Shown: positions 1-9,532, numbered from the stretch's first letter. The stretch: DNA of 64,000 nt from Burkholderia sp. Nafp2/4-1b (GCF_003635165.1 NZ_ML058626.1:1-64000), one strand, 5' to 3'. Numbers and translations are program-made. Notes: a model not told the origin generated them from the letters alone.

Positions 1-9
1 GGGACGCGT

Positions 10-882
10 TCATATAGATTCCCTGAACTCGCCGGGCGTCACACCGGTTTGCTTGCGGAAATAACGGCTGAAGTACGCGCTGTCCGCAAAACCCATCTCG
101 TGCGCGATCTGCTTCACGCTCAGATTCGAATAGACAAGATCGCGTTGCGCTTCCCGAATCAGGTGCGCGTTGACGACCGCCGTCGTCGAAATCCCCAACT
201 CCTCCCGACAGACGCGCGCAAGCTGCGCAGCCGTGACGCCGAGCCGGTCTGCATAGAATTCCACCGGTCGATGCTCGCGAAAATGCGTGTCGATCAGTTC
301 ACGAAAACGTCGCAGCAAGGTGCCGCGCCGATCGGTGCCTGCATGCGACGGCGCGGCCGCGAGATCGCCCACGCGCGCGATATGCACGACGAGCGCCACC
401 AGCAACGCCATCCCCGCCGCGCCGCGCCCGCGTGACGTGCTGCGGAATTCCTGTTCGAGCAACGCGAACAGCGGCATCAGCATCGCCACGCTCGCGTCCG
501 ACCCCTTGACCGGAATCACCGCCGCCCGTTGCAGGATCGACAGCGCGCCCGGTGCGACGGTCTTGACCAGTGTTTCCAGCGCGCGCTGCACGACCGTGAT
601 CACGAGGCCGTCGATGTGCGGCGAGAACTCGAATGCATGGATTGTCTGCGCGGGCAGCAGCACGAGGCACGGCGGCGCGAACGTGTGCTTGTCGCTCTCG
701 ATCACGACATGCCCATGCCCGCCGCGAATGTACAAAATCTGCAATAGCGCATCGTGGCGGTGCGCGGCGATATGCCAGTCGTTCGGCCGGCTGCGCTCCG
801 GTATCCATTCGAAGTTGAACGCGTCGTACCAGGGCGGACGCGCCGATTCGCCATACAGATCGTAGTTAGGGATTTTCCTCAT
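10..882 (-). CDS. AraC-family transcriptional regulator with N-terminal cupin domain (PobR-like)
   Basis: A 290-residue regulator. The N-terminal half (about residues 15-150) is a cupin-like sensing domain carrying the pattern HRHDALLQILYI, as in AraC proteins that sense aromatic acids such as PobR. The last 100 residues are the double helix-turn-helix AraC domain, ending with the typical FADSAYFSRYFRKQTGVTPGEFR signature split around the second recognition helix. The ATG at 880-882 is chosen because AGGAGG lies 9 nt upstream; an earlier in-frame start has no such site. It is divergent from the SDR/FAD-oxidoreductase/MFS operon, so control of that operon by an aromatic or alicyclic acid is likely. 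The inducer is not known. Family call is firm; target is inference. Confidence 0.9.
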   Translation of the reverse strand: MRKIPNYDLYGESARPPWYDAFNFEWIPERSRPNDWHIAAHRHDALLQILYIRGGHGHVVIESDKHTFAPPCLVLLPAQTIHAFEFSPHIDGLVITVVQRALETLVKTVAPGALSILQRAAVIPVKGSDASVAMLMPLFALLEQEFRSTSRGRGAAGMALLVALVVHIARVGDLAAAPSHAGTDRRGTLLRRFRELIDTHFREHRPVEFYADRLGVTAAQLARVCREELGISTTAVVNAHLIREAQRDLVYSNLSVKQIAHEMGFADSAYFSRYFRKQTGVTPGEFRESI

Positions 883-906
883 GCCGCGCGGCCTCCTGTG
901 TACAAA

Positions 907-933
907 TTGTCCTGTTGCTTGCGGCGTTTGTCC
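907..933. promoter_or_regulatory. Direct TTGTCC repeats between the AraC gene and the SDR operon
   Basis: TTGTCC occurs at 907-912 and 928-933, 21 bp apart (two helical turns) on the same face. This is the geometry usual for AraC-family half-sites, and it lies in the only promoter-bearing gap between the divergent units. No other support. Confidence 0.35.
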
Positions 934-1066
934 AATTTTCGCGCGGTGCGCGCTTCTATACTTTTCCCATCGACGTAGCGCCTGAACTTGACGCATCGCG
1001 TGACGTCCGGGTAGCAGGTGACGAATCCAGTCGGCGCGTTTCGAGCCTATTTAAAGAGGATGACTA

Positions 1067-1903
1067 ATGATATCGCAAGCAGACAATCGCAAGCAGGGGT
1101 GGCTTCGCCTCGACGGACAGGTGTGCGTGGTGACGGGAGCGGCCGGGGGCATCGGCACGTCGATCGTCGAAACGTTTGTGGCGACCGGTGCACGGGTCGC
1201 ACTGCTCGACCGCGACGCGGATGCGACCATCGCGCTCGCTGAGCGACTGCGTGCGGCAGGGGGCGACGTCGTCGCGATCGGCTGCGACATCGGCGACACC
1301 GCCAGCGTGACCCAGGCCGCCGAACGCGTGGAGCGCGACTTCGGCCCCGCCGACGTCCTCGTGAACAACGCCGGCCTGTTGCGGGCCGGCGGTATCGAGA
1401 CCATCGGCCTCGATGCCTGGAACGCGATGCTGCAGGTCAATCTGACCGGCTACATGTTGTGTTCGCAGGCGTTCGGGCGCGCGATGCTGGCGCGCGGTTC
1501 CGGCGCGCTGGTGCATGTGGCGTCGATCGCGGCGCGCCACCCGCAGACGTATAGCGGCGCGTACAGCGCAAGCAAGGCAGCGGTCGCGATGTTGGCGCGG
1601 CAACTGGCGGCGGAGTGGGGGCCGCGCGGCATCCGCAGCAATACCGTGTGCCCCGGCATGATCCGCACGCCGTTGTCCGAGTCGTTCTATGCGAGCGGCG
1701 ACATCGAGGCGCGCCGCGGCGCGATGACCGCGAGCCGCCGCATCGGCCGGCCCGACGACATCGCGAACGTCGTCGCGTTTCTCGCCAGCGAGCGAGCCGC
1801 GTATGTGAACGGCGCGGAACTGGTGGTCGATGGCGGCCTTGACGCGATGCTGATGGATCTCGTGCCGCGGCCCGGCTATGAAGCCGGCGCCGTCGCACGT
1901 TGA
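1067..1903 (+). CDS. SDR-family NAD(P)-dependent oxidoreductase
   Basis: A classical short-chain dehydrogenase of 278 residues. Visible motifs in order: the cofactor glycine motif TGAAGGIG near residues 24-31, NNAG, the catalytic YSASK with upstream Ser, and a C-terminal VVDGGL. An acidic residue (LLDRDAD) at the end of beta-2 suggests NAD rather than NADP preference. AAAGAGGA lies 6 nt before the ATG. It is first in a unit with an FAD oxidoreductase, a NIPSNAP protein and an AAHS transporter, which suggests oxidation of a hydroxyl on an alicyclic or aromatic acid. The substrate cannot be read from sequence. Confidence 0.93.
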   Translation: MISQADNRKQGWLRLDGQVCVVTGAAGGIGTSIVETFVATGARVALLDRDADATIALAERLRAAGGDVVAIGCDIGDTASVTQAAERVERDFGPADVLVNNAGLLRAGGIETIGLDAWNAMLQVNLTGYMLCSQAFGRAMLARGSGALVHVASIAARHPQTYSGAYSASKAAVAMLARQLAAEWGPRGIRSNTVCPGMIRTPLSESFYASGDIEARRGAMTASRRIGRPDDIANVVAFLASERAAYVNGAELVVDGGLDAMLMDLVPRPGYEAGAVAR

Positions 1904-1991
1904 TTCGACGACCCTGCCGTGCCGCACGCGCGGCTCGAAATCCGAGCTCGACGGCGTGGCGGCGCGGTCATTCCAGGAAACGGAGGAAGAC

Positions 1992-3794
1992 ATGATGAAC
2001 GATCAACAGCGTTCGAAGCACGTCACGTGCGATCTGCTCGTGATCGGATCGGGCGCGGGCGGCCTGTCCACGGCCATTACCGCGCGCAACGCGGGCCTCG
2101 ACGTGATCGTCGTCGAGAAGGAAGCGTGCTTCGGCGGTACCACTGCGTTTTCCGGCGGCGTGCTGTGGATCCCCGGCAATCGCCATGCGAGCGCGAACGG
2201 CGTGCAGGATACGCGCGAAGCGGCACGCACGTATCTGCGCGGCGAAACGGGCGCGTTCCACGACGACGTGGCGATCGACGCGTTTCTCGAGCACGGCCCG
2301 CGCATGCTCGAATTCTTCGAGCGCGAAACGGACGTGAAATTCGTGCCGACGCTGTATCCCGACTATCACCCGAACGTGCCCGGCGGCGTCGACATCGGCC
2401 GCTCGGTCGTTGCCGCACCGTACGATGCGCGCCGGCTCGGCCGCGATCTCGAGCGCCTGCGTCCGCCGCTGAAGACCATTACGTTCATCGGGATGATGTT
2501 CAATTCGTCGAACGCGGACCTGAAGCACTTCTTCAATGCGACGCGCTCGCTTCAGTCCGCGTGGTACGTGACGAAGCGGCTTGCCGCGCATCTGAAGGAT
2601 CTCGCGCTGTACCGGCGTGGCGTGCAGATCACGAGCGGCAACGCGCTGGCCGCACGGCTCGCGAAGTCCGCGCTGGACCTCGGCATCCCGATCCTCACGA
2701 ACACACCGGCACGCGAGCTGATCGCGGATGGCGCGCGCATCGTCGGTGCGACGGTCGGCGCGGACGGCGCGACGTATCGCATCACCGCGCGCCGTGCGGT
2801 CGTGCTCGCGAGCGGCGGCTTCTCGCACGACGTCGCGCGAATCGCGCGTGCGTATCCGCACGTTGCACGCGGCGGCGAGCATCTGTCGCCGGTGCCGACC
2901 GGCAACACCGGCGACGGCGCGAAGCTCGCCGAGCGCGCCGGCGGCCGCGTGGAGATTCGCTATCCGCAGCCGGCCGCATGGATGCCCGTCTCGCGCGTGC
3001 CGCTCGGCGACGGCCGCTTCGGCGTGTTTCCCCATCTGCTCGATCGCTACAAGCCGGGCGTCATCGGCGTGACGCGTCGCGGCACGCGTTTCACGAACGA
3101 ATCGAATTCGTATCACGACGTCGGCGCTGCGATGATCGCCGCCTGCCGCGACGACGCCGAGACGGCGATGTGGCTCGTATGCGATCACGCGACGATCCGC
3201 AAATACGGGCTCGGCTTCGCGAAGCCCGCCCCCGTGCCGCTCGGGCCGCTGCTGCGCAACGGCTATCTCGTGCAGGGGCGCACGCTCGCGGAGCTCGCGC
3301 AGCGGGCCGGCATCGACGGGGCGAACCTGGAGGTGACCGTGCGGCGCTACAACCGCGATGCCGCGCGCGGCGAGGATCCCGAATTCGGCCGCGGCACGAC
3401 GTCGTTCAACCGCTATCTCGGCGACGCCGACCATCGTCCGAATCCGTGCGTCGCGCCGCTCGGCGACGGACCGTATTACGCGCTGAAGGTCGTGATGGGC
3501 GATCTCGGCACCTTCGACGGGATCCGGACTAATGCGGTCGGTCAGGTGCTCGCCGCCGACGGTCGGCCGATCGCCGGCCTGTACGCGGTGGGCAACGATC
3601 GCGCCAGCATCATGGGCGGCAACTATCCGGGCGCGGGGATCACGCTCGGTCCGATCATGACGTTCGGCTACCTGAGCGCGCGCCATATCGCGGGGCTCAT
3701 CGCGCTCACCGACCTGACCGACCTGAGCGCCCTCACCGAACCCACGCGGCGCGCGGCCGCGCCGCAATCGGCCGACGCACGCGCGACCGCCTGA
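1992..3794 (+). CDS. FAD-dependent oxidoreductase of the fumarate reductase / 3-ketosteroid dehydrogenase family
   Basis: 600 residues starting at the ATG at 1992, which has GGAGGAAG 4 nt upstream. The dinucleotide-binding motif GSGAGG is at about residues 19-24 and is followed by EKEACFGGTTAFSGG, the FAD/substrate signature of succinate dehydrogenase/fumarate reductase-like flavoproteins. The C-terminus has GPYYAL and a closing FAD-binding block with GLYAVGND and GGNYPGAGIT, as in 3-ketosteroid delta-1-dehydrogenases and related enzymes that put a double bond next to a carbonyl. No signal peptide or haem motif, so a cytoplasmic dehydrogenase is likely. Its neighbours argue for degradation of a cyclic carboxylic or keto acid. 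Exact substrate unknown. Confidence 0.88.
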   Translation: MMNDQQRSKHVTCDLLVIGSGAGGLSTAITARNAGLDVIVVEKEACFGGTTAFSGGVLWIPGNRHASANGVQDTREAARTYLRGETGAFHDDVAIDAFLEHGPRMLEFFERETDVKFVPTLYPDYHPNVPGGVDIGRSVVAAPYDARRLGRDLERLRPPLKTITFIGMMFNSSNADLKHFFNATRSLQSAWYVTKRLAAHLKDLALYRRGVQITSGNALAARLAKSALDLGIPILTNTPARELIADGARIVGATVGADGATYRITARRAVVLASGGFSHDVARIARAYPHVARGGEHLSPVPTGNTGDGAKLAERAGGRVEIRYPQPAAWMPVSRVPLGDGRFGVFPHLLDRYKPGVIGVTRRGTRFTNESNSYHDVGAAMIAACRDDAETAMWLVCDHATIRKYGLGFAKPAPVPLGPLLRNGYLVQGRTLAELAQRAGIDGANLEVTVRRYNRDAARGEDPEFGRGTTSFNRYLGDADHRPNPCVAPLGDGPYYALKVVMGDLGTFDGIRTNAVGQVLAADGRPIAGLYAVGNDRASIMGGNYPGAGITLGPIMTFGYLSARHIAGLIALTDLTDLSALTEPTRRAAAPQSADARATA

Positions 3795-3808
3795 ACCCGG
3801 AGCCGACC

Positions 3809-4150
3809 ATGACTACCGAGAAGGCATTCATCGACCATCGCATCTATACGATCCGCCCCCGCGGCATGGCGGAGTTCATCGAGATCTTCGACCGGCTCGC
3901 GATGCCGATCCAGGTCAGGTATCTCGGCGCACCCGTCGGCTTCTACATGAGCGACATCGGCGCGTTGAACCAGGTCGTCCATCTGTGGGGCTACGACAGC
4001 ATCGCCGATTACGACGCGCGACGCACCGCGCGCGATGCCGATCCGGACTGGCCCGCGTATCTGCAGGCATCGGGCCATCTGATCGTCGCGCAGGAGAGCC
4101 GCATCATCCGCCGCGTCGAGTTTCCGAGCCTTGCGTACCTGACGCGCTGA
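3809..4150 (+). CDS. NIPSNAP family protein
   Basis: A small 113-residue protein matching the NIPSNAP fold (ferredoxin-like alpha/beta barrel dimer): it opens with HRIYTIRPRGMAEFIEIF and has HLWGYDSIADYDARR in the middle. Members sit often in bacterial catabolic operons beside dehydrogenases, where their role is poorly defined. It lies 14 nt behind the FAD oxidoreductase and is surely co-transcribed. Family call is good; function is unassigned. Confidence 0.85.
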   Translation: MTTEKAFIDHRIYTIRPRGMAEFIEIFDRLAMPIQVRYLGAPVGFYMSDIGALNQVVHLWGYDSIADYDARRTARDADPDWPAYLQASGHLIVAQESRIIRRVEFPSLAYLTR

Positions 4151-4254
4151 GCGCTCACGACGATGAACCGGATGCGGCGAGCGACGTCACCGGCACCGTG
4201 CTGAACGTCGACGGCGGCTGGCCGGCCTACAGCGCTGATTCACCGCCCGGCTGA
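4151..4254 (+). pseudogene. C-terminal scrap of a second SDR dehydrogenase
   Basis: Directly behind the NIPSNAP stop, a frame reads DVTGTVLNVDGGWPAYSADS and then stops. This is the conserved end of a short-chain dehydrogenase (the TG..LNVDGGW element that follows the last helix). No start or Rossmann fold precedes it, so only about the last 25 codons survive. It implies the operon once held another SDR gene here, removed by deletion. Confidence 0.7.
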
Positions 4255-4363
4255 CGGCTTCGTTGACCCGAGGCCAGATTCACAACACAACATGTTCATG
4301 GAGATGTCCGCACGCTTGCGGCGCGTCGGCGCCGTCTTGCGTCCGGACCGAAGGAGACACACG

Positions 4364-5740
4364 ATGAAAACCCAACCGCGTACGCTCGACGTGCAGTCGT
4401 TCATCGACGCCGAGCGCTTTTCCCCCTGCCAGTGGCTGATCCTGATCCTGTGCTTCCTGGTCGTGGCCGCCGACGGCTACGACACGGCCGCGATCGGCTT
4501 CATCGCGCCCGCATTGACACACGACTGGGGCATCGCGCGCAGCGCGCTCGGCCCGGTGATGAGCGCGGCGCTGGCCGGGCTCGGCATCGGCGCACTTGCC
4601 GCCGGCCCGTGCGCGGACCGGCTCGGCCGCAAGACCGTGCTCGTGCTGTCGGTGGCCTGCTTCGGCGCGTGGAGCATGGTGTCCGCGCATGCGCAGTCGA
4701 TCGAGACGCTGACGGCCTTTCGCTTCCTGACCGGGCTCGGCCTGGGCGCCGCGATGCCGAACGCCGTCACGCTGATGTCGGAATATGCGCCGGCCCGGAT
4801 CCGCGGCGTGGCCGTCAACGCGATGTTCTGCGGCTTCTCGTGCGGGCTCGCAATCGGCGGCATCACGTCCGCATGGCTGATTCCGCATTTCGGCTGGCAA
4901 AGCGTCCTGAGCGCGGGCGGGATCGGACCGATCGTGCTGGCCGTGGCACTCGTCGTGCTGCTGCCCGAGTCCGCGCAGTATCTCGCGGCACGCCACGGCA
5001 CCCAGGCGCGCATCGCTCGCATCCTCGCGCGGATCGCGCCGGGCGAGCGCTTCGACGACTGTACGTTCGTTGCCGCCGGCGCGCGCGTGAGCGACGGGGG
5101 TGGGGCATCCGCGCTCGCGCTGGTGCTGTCCGCGTCGTTCCGTGCGCGCACGCTGATGCTGTGGGCGGCCTACTTCATGGGGCTGCTGATCTATTACCTG
5201 CTGACCAACTGGATGCCGACGCTGCTGCGCGACGCGGGCTTCAGTGCCGAAGGCGGCGCGCTGATGACGTCGCTGTTCCCGCTCGGCGGTGTGCTCGGCA
5301 ATCTCGGTGTCGGCTGGCTGATGGATCGCTTCAATCCGAATCGCACGATCGTGTGTGCGTATGTCGTGGCGGCGCTGCTGGTGCTCGTGGCGAGCCGCAC
5401 GATCGGGCATGCCGCGTGGCTCGGCACGCTGATCTTCCTGTGCGGCACCGTGGTGACGAGCGCGGTAACGTCGATGTCGGCCTATGCCGCGAGCCTGTAT
5501 CCGACGCGCTGCCGCGCGACGGGTGTGGCCTGGATGCTCGGCATCGGGCGCATCGGCGGCGTGGCCGGCGCGTTCGCCGGCGCGATGCTGATGGGGCTCG
5601 GCTGGCGCTTCGGCGACGTGTTCAGCCTGCTTGCGGTGCCGGCGCTCGTCGCGGCCGGTGCGCTGTACGCGATCGGCGCGTGCCGCACGGAGATCACCGA
5701 GCAGGAGCGCGCGAGCGGGGCGGCCGTGCAGCAACACTGA
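4364..5740 (+). CDS. MFS transporter, aromatic acid:H+ symporter (AAHS) type
   Basis: 458 residues with 12 predicted membrane helices. The first helix carries DGYD (residues 37-40), the diagnostic acidic motif of the aromatic acid:H+ symporter group (PcaK, BenK, MhpT). The loop 2-3 motif reads ADRLGRKTV and is repeated in weaker form in the second half (MDRFNPNRTI). The ATG at 4364 follows GAAGGAGA. It is the last gene of the catabolic operon and probably imports its substrate. Which acid is carried is not visible. It ends just before a strong bidirectional terminator. Confidence 0.9.
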   Translation: MKTQPRTLDVQSFIDAERFSPCQWLILILCFLVVAADGYDTAAIGFIAPALTHDWGIARSALGPVMSAALAGLGIGALAAGPCADRLGRKTVLVLSVACFGAWSMVSAHAQSIETLTAFRFLTGLGLGAAMPNAVTLMSEYAPARIRGVAVNAMFCGFSCGLAIGGITSAWLIPHFGWQSVLSAGGIGPIVLAVALVVLLPESAQYLAARHGTQARIARILARIAPGERFDDCTFVAAGARVSDGGGASALALVLSASFRARTLMLWAAYFMGLLIYYLLTNWMPTLLRDAGFSAEGGALMTSLFPLGGVLGNLGVGWLMDRFNPNRTIVCAYVVAALLVLVASRTIGHAAWLGTLIFLCGTVVTSAVTSMSAYAASLYPTRCRATGVAWMLGIGRIGGVAGAFAGAMLMGLGWRFGDVFSLLAVPALVAAGALYAIGACRTEITEQERASGAAVQQH

Positions 5741-5778
5741 TCCGGCGCGCGCGCAGTTGCAGCGCGGCGCATGAATGA

Positions 5779-5810
5779 CGAAAAGCCACGGATCGCTCCG
5801 TGGCTTTTCG
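5779..5810. terminator. Bidirectional intrinsic terminator
   Basis: A perfect 14-bp stem, CGAAAAGCCACGGA / TCCGTGGCTTTTCG, with a TCGC loop. A-rich and T-rich flanks serve both strands. It separates the convergent AAHS transporter and DHDPS-family genes. Confidence 0.9.
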
Positions 5811-5873
5811 TGTTGGTCACGCAGCCGCTTCATGGCCACGTGTCGTGCAGCGCGTGAGCGCTCAGGCGATGGC

Positions 5874-6815
5874 TCAGGCGATGGTCTTGGACCAGTTCGC
5901 GTACCAGTTGCGGAACAGCGTGTACTGCGCTTCCGCGTAGTTGCGCTGCGCGTCGCTCAGTGCATCCGTTTCGTTGAAGTGCAGCGTGTATTCCTTGTCG
6001 CCGTTCAGCACCATCAGGTGCTTGTAGAACAGCACCAGGTCGCAGCCTTCGTCGAACGACGACAGCACGGCCAGCGCGGCTTCCAGTTCCTTCGCACGCA
6101 CGCGCGCCACCGGGTCGCCTTGCGCGGCCTTCTTGCACAGGTCGACCAGTTGCAGCACTTCGCGCGGCAGCGCGTTGCCGATGCCGGTGATCGCGCCTGC
6201 TGCGCCGCAGTTCACGAAGCCATGGAACACTTGCGTGTCGACGCCGGCCATCAGCGTCACGCTGTCGTCCTGCGACGTGATGTTCTCGGCTGCGTAGCGC
6301 ATGTCGGCCGCGCCGCCGAATTCCTTGAAGCCGATCAGGTTCGGGTGCTGGCGACGCAGTTCGAAGAACAGGTCGGCGCGCGTTGCGAAGCCATAGTACG
6401 GGCTGTTGTAGATCACGGCCGGCAGGTTCGGCGCGGCGTTCAGGATCGCGGCGAAGTGCGCCTTCTGTGCGGCCGGCGATGCGCCGCGCGACAGCACGCG
6501 CGGGATCACCATCAGGCCGTGCGCGCCGACCTTCGCGGCATGCGCGGCGTGCGACACGGCTTCCTTCGAGTTCACCGCACCCGTGCCGACGATCGTCGGC
6601 ACGCCGGCTTCGACCAGACGCGCGACGCCCTCCTGGCGCTGCGCTTCCGTCAGCAGCGGCCAGTCGCCCATCGAGCCGCAGTACACGACCGCGCGCATGC
6701 CGAGTGCCACCAGCTCCTTGCCCTTCTTCACCAGCGCGTCGAAATCCGGCTGACGGTCAGCGGTGCACGGCGTCATCAGGGCCGGAATGGTGCCGGTAAA
6801 AATGTTGTCGCTCAT
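5874..6815 (-). CDS. DHDPS/NAL-family aldolase or dehydratase (DapA-like)
   Basis: 313 residues with the (beta/alpha)8 signature of the dihydrodipicolinate synthase / N-acetylneuraminate lyase family. The Schiff-base lysine is in GFKEFGG (K164) and the active-site tyrosine in VIYNSP (Y136). GAGGAAA precedes the ATG. Family members act as dihydrodipicolinate synthases, sugar-acid dehydratases or hydroxyproline-pathway deaminases. This one lies divergent from an MHS transporter and shares an operator with it, so a catabolic role on an imported 2-keto or amino acid is far more likely than lysine synthesis. The exact reaction cannot be fixed from sequence. Confidence 0.85.
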   Translation of the reverse strand: MSDNIFTGTIPALMTPCTADRQPDFDALVKKGKELVALGMRAVVYCGSMGDWPLLTEAQRQEGVARLVEAGVPTIVGTGAVNSKEAVSHAAHAAKVGAHGLMVIPRVLSRGASPAAQKAHFAAILNAAPNLPAVIYNSPYYGFATRADLFFELRRQHPNLIGFKEFGGAADMRYAAENITSQDDSVTLMAGVDTQVFHGFVNCGAAGAITGIGNALPREVLQLVDLCKKAAQGDPVARVRAKELEAALAVLSSFDEGCDLVLFYKHLMVLNGDKEYTLHFNETDALSDAQRNYAEAQYTLFRNWYANWSKTIA

Positions 6816-7010
6816 CTCGTTTCCTCACATTCAGATAGGGTCAACTGCCGTTGCCGGCAGCTTGGGCTGTGCGCGTGCTCGCCGTCTCGTCGGTACTTCG
6901 CGTGATCCGGACGGCGGCTGGCCACTTCTTGTTTGCCTCGGTGCCGAAGCGTTGGCTCCGGTTCCGCCCGAGAGTCAGCCATCGACGGAAGCCATTCTAG
7001 TCAGTTCGCA

Positions 7011-7030
7011 TATTTTATACAATATAAAAT
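7011..7030 (-). promoter_or_regulatory. Operator-like box, copy 1 (DHDPS-family gene side)
   Basis: The minus strand reads ATTTTATATTGTATAAAATA. Its core ATATTGTATAAAAT is identical to the copy at 7334-7350 and differs at one base from that before the GntR gene. It is near-palindromic and strongly AT-rich within GC-rich surroundings, as expected of a GntR/FCD binding site. Confidence 0.6.
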
Positions 7031-7333
7031 AAAAGGGGCATGACGAACGGTGCCGTGCCGGGGTGTCGGGGAGGGCGGGAAACCGCGCCGCAGCGGGCTC
7101 TGACGGGAATCGCCGGGAGTTTCGATGAAGCGGGGTCGTTGGTTCTTTCGGCGCTTCTTGCTTCCGCCGGGCGGTGCTTGTGGCCCAACGGGGCCCCTCA
7201 GGCGGCCCCGTGTCGCGCTTTCCGCCGATCAAAAACGCCCGTCTCGCCCACACCCGCCTGGTCCCCAAACACCTTCTTACCCGTCGCATCTCAGCCTGCC
7301 GAAACCATTTTGAGATTACGTGGATTGTGTATT

Positions 7334-7350
7334 GAATATTGTATAAAATC
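7334..7350 (+). promoter_or_regulatory. Operator-like box, copy 2 (MHS transporter side)
   Basis: GAATATTGTATAAAATC, about 70 bp before the transporter start. It shares a 14-nt core with the box at 7011-7030 on the opposite strand, so the pair is oriented outward toward the two divergent genes. Confidence 0.6.
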
Positions 7351-7418
7351 CATCGCGCGAGCTTACTCGCGAACCGCCCCGTCACGGGAATTGGAAGACA
7401 ACGAGAGGAGATACGGAG

Positions 7419-8798
7419 ATGACAAGTCAGGTCGGCGAGGCAGTCTCGCCCGGTAGTCCGGCAGCCGTGCAGGACACGGCATCGAAACGGGAGTTGAAGC
7501 GGGTCGTCGCGGCGTCGATGGTCGGGTCGGTCGCGGAGTGGTACGAGTTCTTCCTGTATGGAACGGCGTCGGCGCTGGTGTTCGGCACCCACTTCTTCAA
7601 GAAGACGGGCAATCCGATCGACGGCCTGCTCGCCGCGTTCGCGTTGTATGCGGTCGGGTTCGCTGCTCGTCCGATCGGCGGGCTGGTGTTCGGCTACTAC
7701 GGCGACAAGTTCGGCCGCAAATATCTGCTGCAGGTCAGCCTGATCGTCGTCGGCATCACCACGTTCCTGATGGGGTGCCTGCCGACCTTCGATGCGATCG
7801 GCTACTGGGCGCCGGTGCTGCTCGTGTCGCTGCGGCTGATCCAGGGTTTCGCGTTCGGCGGCGAGTGGGGCGGCGCGATCCTGCTGGTCAGCGAACACAG
7901 TCCGGACAACCGCCGCGGCTACTGGGCCAGCTGGCCGCAGGCCGGCGTGCCGGCCGGCAACCTGGTCGCGACCATCATCCTGCTGGTGCTGTCGAGCTCG
8001 CTGTCGGAGGCCGACTTCCTGGCATGGGGCTGGCGTGCGGCGTTCTGGTTCTCGGCGGTGGTCGTGCTGATCGGCTTCTGGATTCGCCGCAAGGTCGACG
8101 ATGCGCCGATCTTCAAGGAAGCGCAGGCGCGCCGCGCGCAGAAGCAGGAAAAGCAGCTCCGCGTGGGGCACGTGCTGAAGTATCACTGGCGACAGGTGCT
8201 GATCGGCATCGGCGCGCGGTTTGCCGAGAACATCCTGTATTACATGGTCGTCACGTTCTCGCTGACTTATCTGAAGCTGGTTGTCGGTTTTGATACCACG
8301 CGGATTTTGAAGCTGATGTTCGCGGCCAATGCGATTCATTTCTTCTTCATTCCGATGATGGGGCTGTTGTCGGATATCGTCGGCCGCAAGCCGGTGTATT
8401 TGACTGGCGCCGTGTTGACCGCCGGGTGGGGCTTCGTCGCGTTCCCGATGATGGATACCGGCAACGACTGGATCATCATGGCCGCGATCGTGCTCGGGCT
8501 GTTCATCGAATCGATGACGTATTCACCGTATTCGGCGCTGATGACCGAGATGTTTCCCACCAACGTGCGTTATACGGCGCTGTCGCTGTGTTATCAGGTC
8601 GCGCCGCTGATGGCCGGGTCGCTCGCGCCGCTGATCGGGTTGTCGCTGCTCGAGCGCTATCACTCGTCGACGCCGATCGCGTTGTACCTGGTCGCCGCCG
8701 CGGGGATCTCGATCGTGTGCGTGGGGCTCGCGAAGGAGACGCGCGGCAAGTCTTTGCGCGATGTCGATGCCGACGCAAGCCGGCGGACCGGCGTGTGA
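7419..8798 (+). CDS. MFS transporter, metabolite:H+ symporter (MHS) family
   Basis: 459 residues, 12 membrane helices, of the MHS group (KgtP, ShiA, ProP). Family marks are [13 protein letters not shown] in helix 1, [10 protein letters not shown] in loop 2-3, [15 protein letters not shown] in helix 4 and [20 protein letters not shown] in the second half. The ATG at 7419 has GAGGAGA upstream. It is divergent from the DHDPS-family gene, shares an operator with it and is closed by its own terminator. It most likely imports the organic acid that the aldolase-family enzyme helps to degrade; the substrate is unknown. Confidence 0.88.
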   Translation: MTSQVGEAVSPGSPAAVQDTASKRELKRVVAASMVGSVAEWYEFFLYGTASALVFGTHFFKKTGNPIDGLLAAFALYAVGFAARPIGGLVFGYYGDKFGRKYLLQVSLIVVGITTFLMGCLPTFDAIGYWAPVLLVSLRLIQGFAFGGEWGGAILLVSEHSPDNRRGYWASWPQAGVPAGNLVATIILLVLSSSLSEADFLAWGWRAAFWFSAVVVLIGFWIRRKVDDAPIFKEAQARRAQKQEKQLRVGHVLKYHWRQVLIGIGARFAENILYYMVVTFSLTYLKLVVGFDTTRILKLMFAANAIHFFFIPMMGLLSDIVGRKPVYLTGAVLTAGWGFVAFPMMDTGNDWIIMAAIVLGLFIESMTYSPYSALMTEMFPTNVRYTALSLCYQVAPLMAGSLAPLIGLSLLERYHSSTPIALYLVAAAGISIVCVGLAKETRGKSLRDVDADASRRTGV

Positions 8799-8833
8799 CG
8801 CAGGCGGTCGAAGTCGGATCGCAGGTACGGAAG

Positions 8834-8856
8834 CCACCCGCGAGGGTGGTTTTTTT
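8834..8856 (+). terminator. Intrinsic terminator of the MHS transporter
   Basis: Six-bp stem CCACCC / GGGTGG with a GCGA loop followed by seven T residues, 35 nt after the stop. Confidence 0.85.
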
Positions 8857-8857
8857 G

Positions 8858-9532
8858 TTCTCAGGCGTAGGGTTTCGTCTGAATAAATCGAGGCTCGACG
8901 TTAATCCACGCGGCAGAAATTTCACTATTACATACTGAAAGTTTCGCAATGTTCATTATGAATTGCGACCCCTTCACTATTTGCGGCATCAAATGTAAAA
9001 AAATCTGCCGCATTAATCAGTGCCGGAATCCAGGTCAGAACAATTTCGTATCCGCCGTATCGGGGGAAACCCCGCGTGGGTCCGACCCTGCCGTTATGCG
9101 GCTTGACCGTCGTTACGCTATTTGCATTTCGTAACAAGTCGGGTTGATCGGTCGAAACTGGCGTTTTAAATTTCGCCGGTCGTTCAGCAGCACCCCTGCA
9201 GTTGGGCGACCTTTCATTCTGCAAGTCACGGCATGCGAATGCCTGGATGGCCAGCCATCCGACACCACAAGTCTGCACGCTGTGTGGGCTTGATCAATTG
9301 GTCGAACTCGCGATGGGTATCGATTCGACTGTATGCGGCCCGTGGGGACCCGACGCACCTTAGTGGGCTCGCCGAGTTATTCATGTCATGCCGAACTGGA
9401 TCCAGCTTGATACCGGAATCCATGATCGAACTTTGATATTTGCGTCGTATTCCTAAATGTATAGCCGAAATTCGCCCAGATTTGCGGCGGTACAACTTAA
9501 CTTTTGCGCAATGCGCCGATAAAGGACAGACA
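8858..9532. other. 675-bp gene-free stretch of lower GC
   Basis: Visibly richer in A+T than the flanks. Reading frames of 60-116 codons on both strands show no known motif, no good ribosome site and unusual codon use. I see no RNA gene. It may be a decayed region or an old insertion junction. Confidence 0.5.

Larger units (their letters stand above)
6816..7418. other. 603-bp divergent intergenic region
   Basis: No gene seen. It holds the two operator-like AT-rich boxes (7011-7030 and 7334-7350), each near the start of the divergent genes, and a GC-rich run around 7186-7210 (GGGGCCCC... GGCGGCCCC) that could fold in an untranslated leader. Short reading frames here have no family resemblance and no good ribosome site. 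Confidence 0.6.

Noticed and set aside
5874-6815. True lysine-pathway dapA
   Set aside because: Context (divergent MHS transporter, shared operator with a GntR/FCD gene) and motif details favour a catabolic family member.
8928-9278. 116-codon minus-strand frame in the low-GC gap
   Set aside because: No ribosome site, no motif, unusual codon use; not enough to call a gene.
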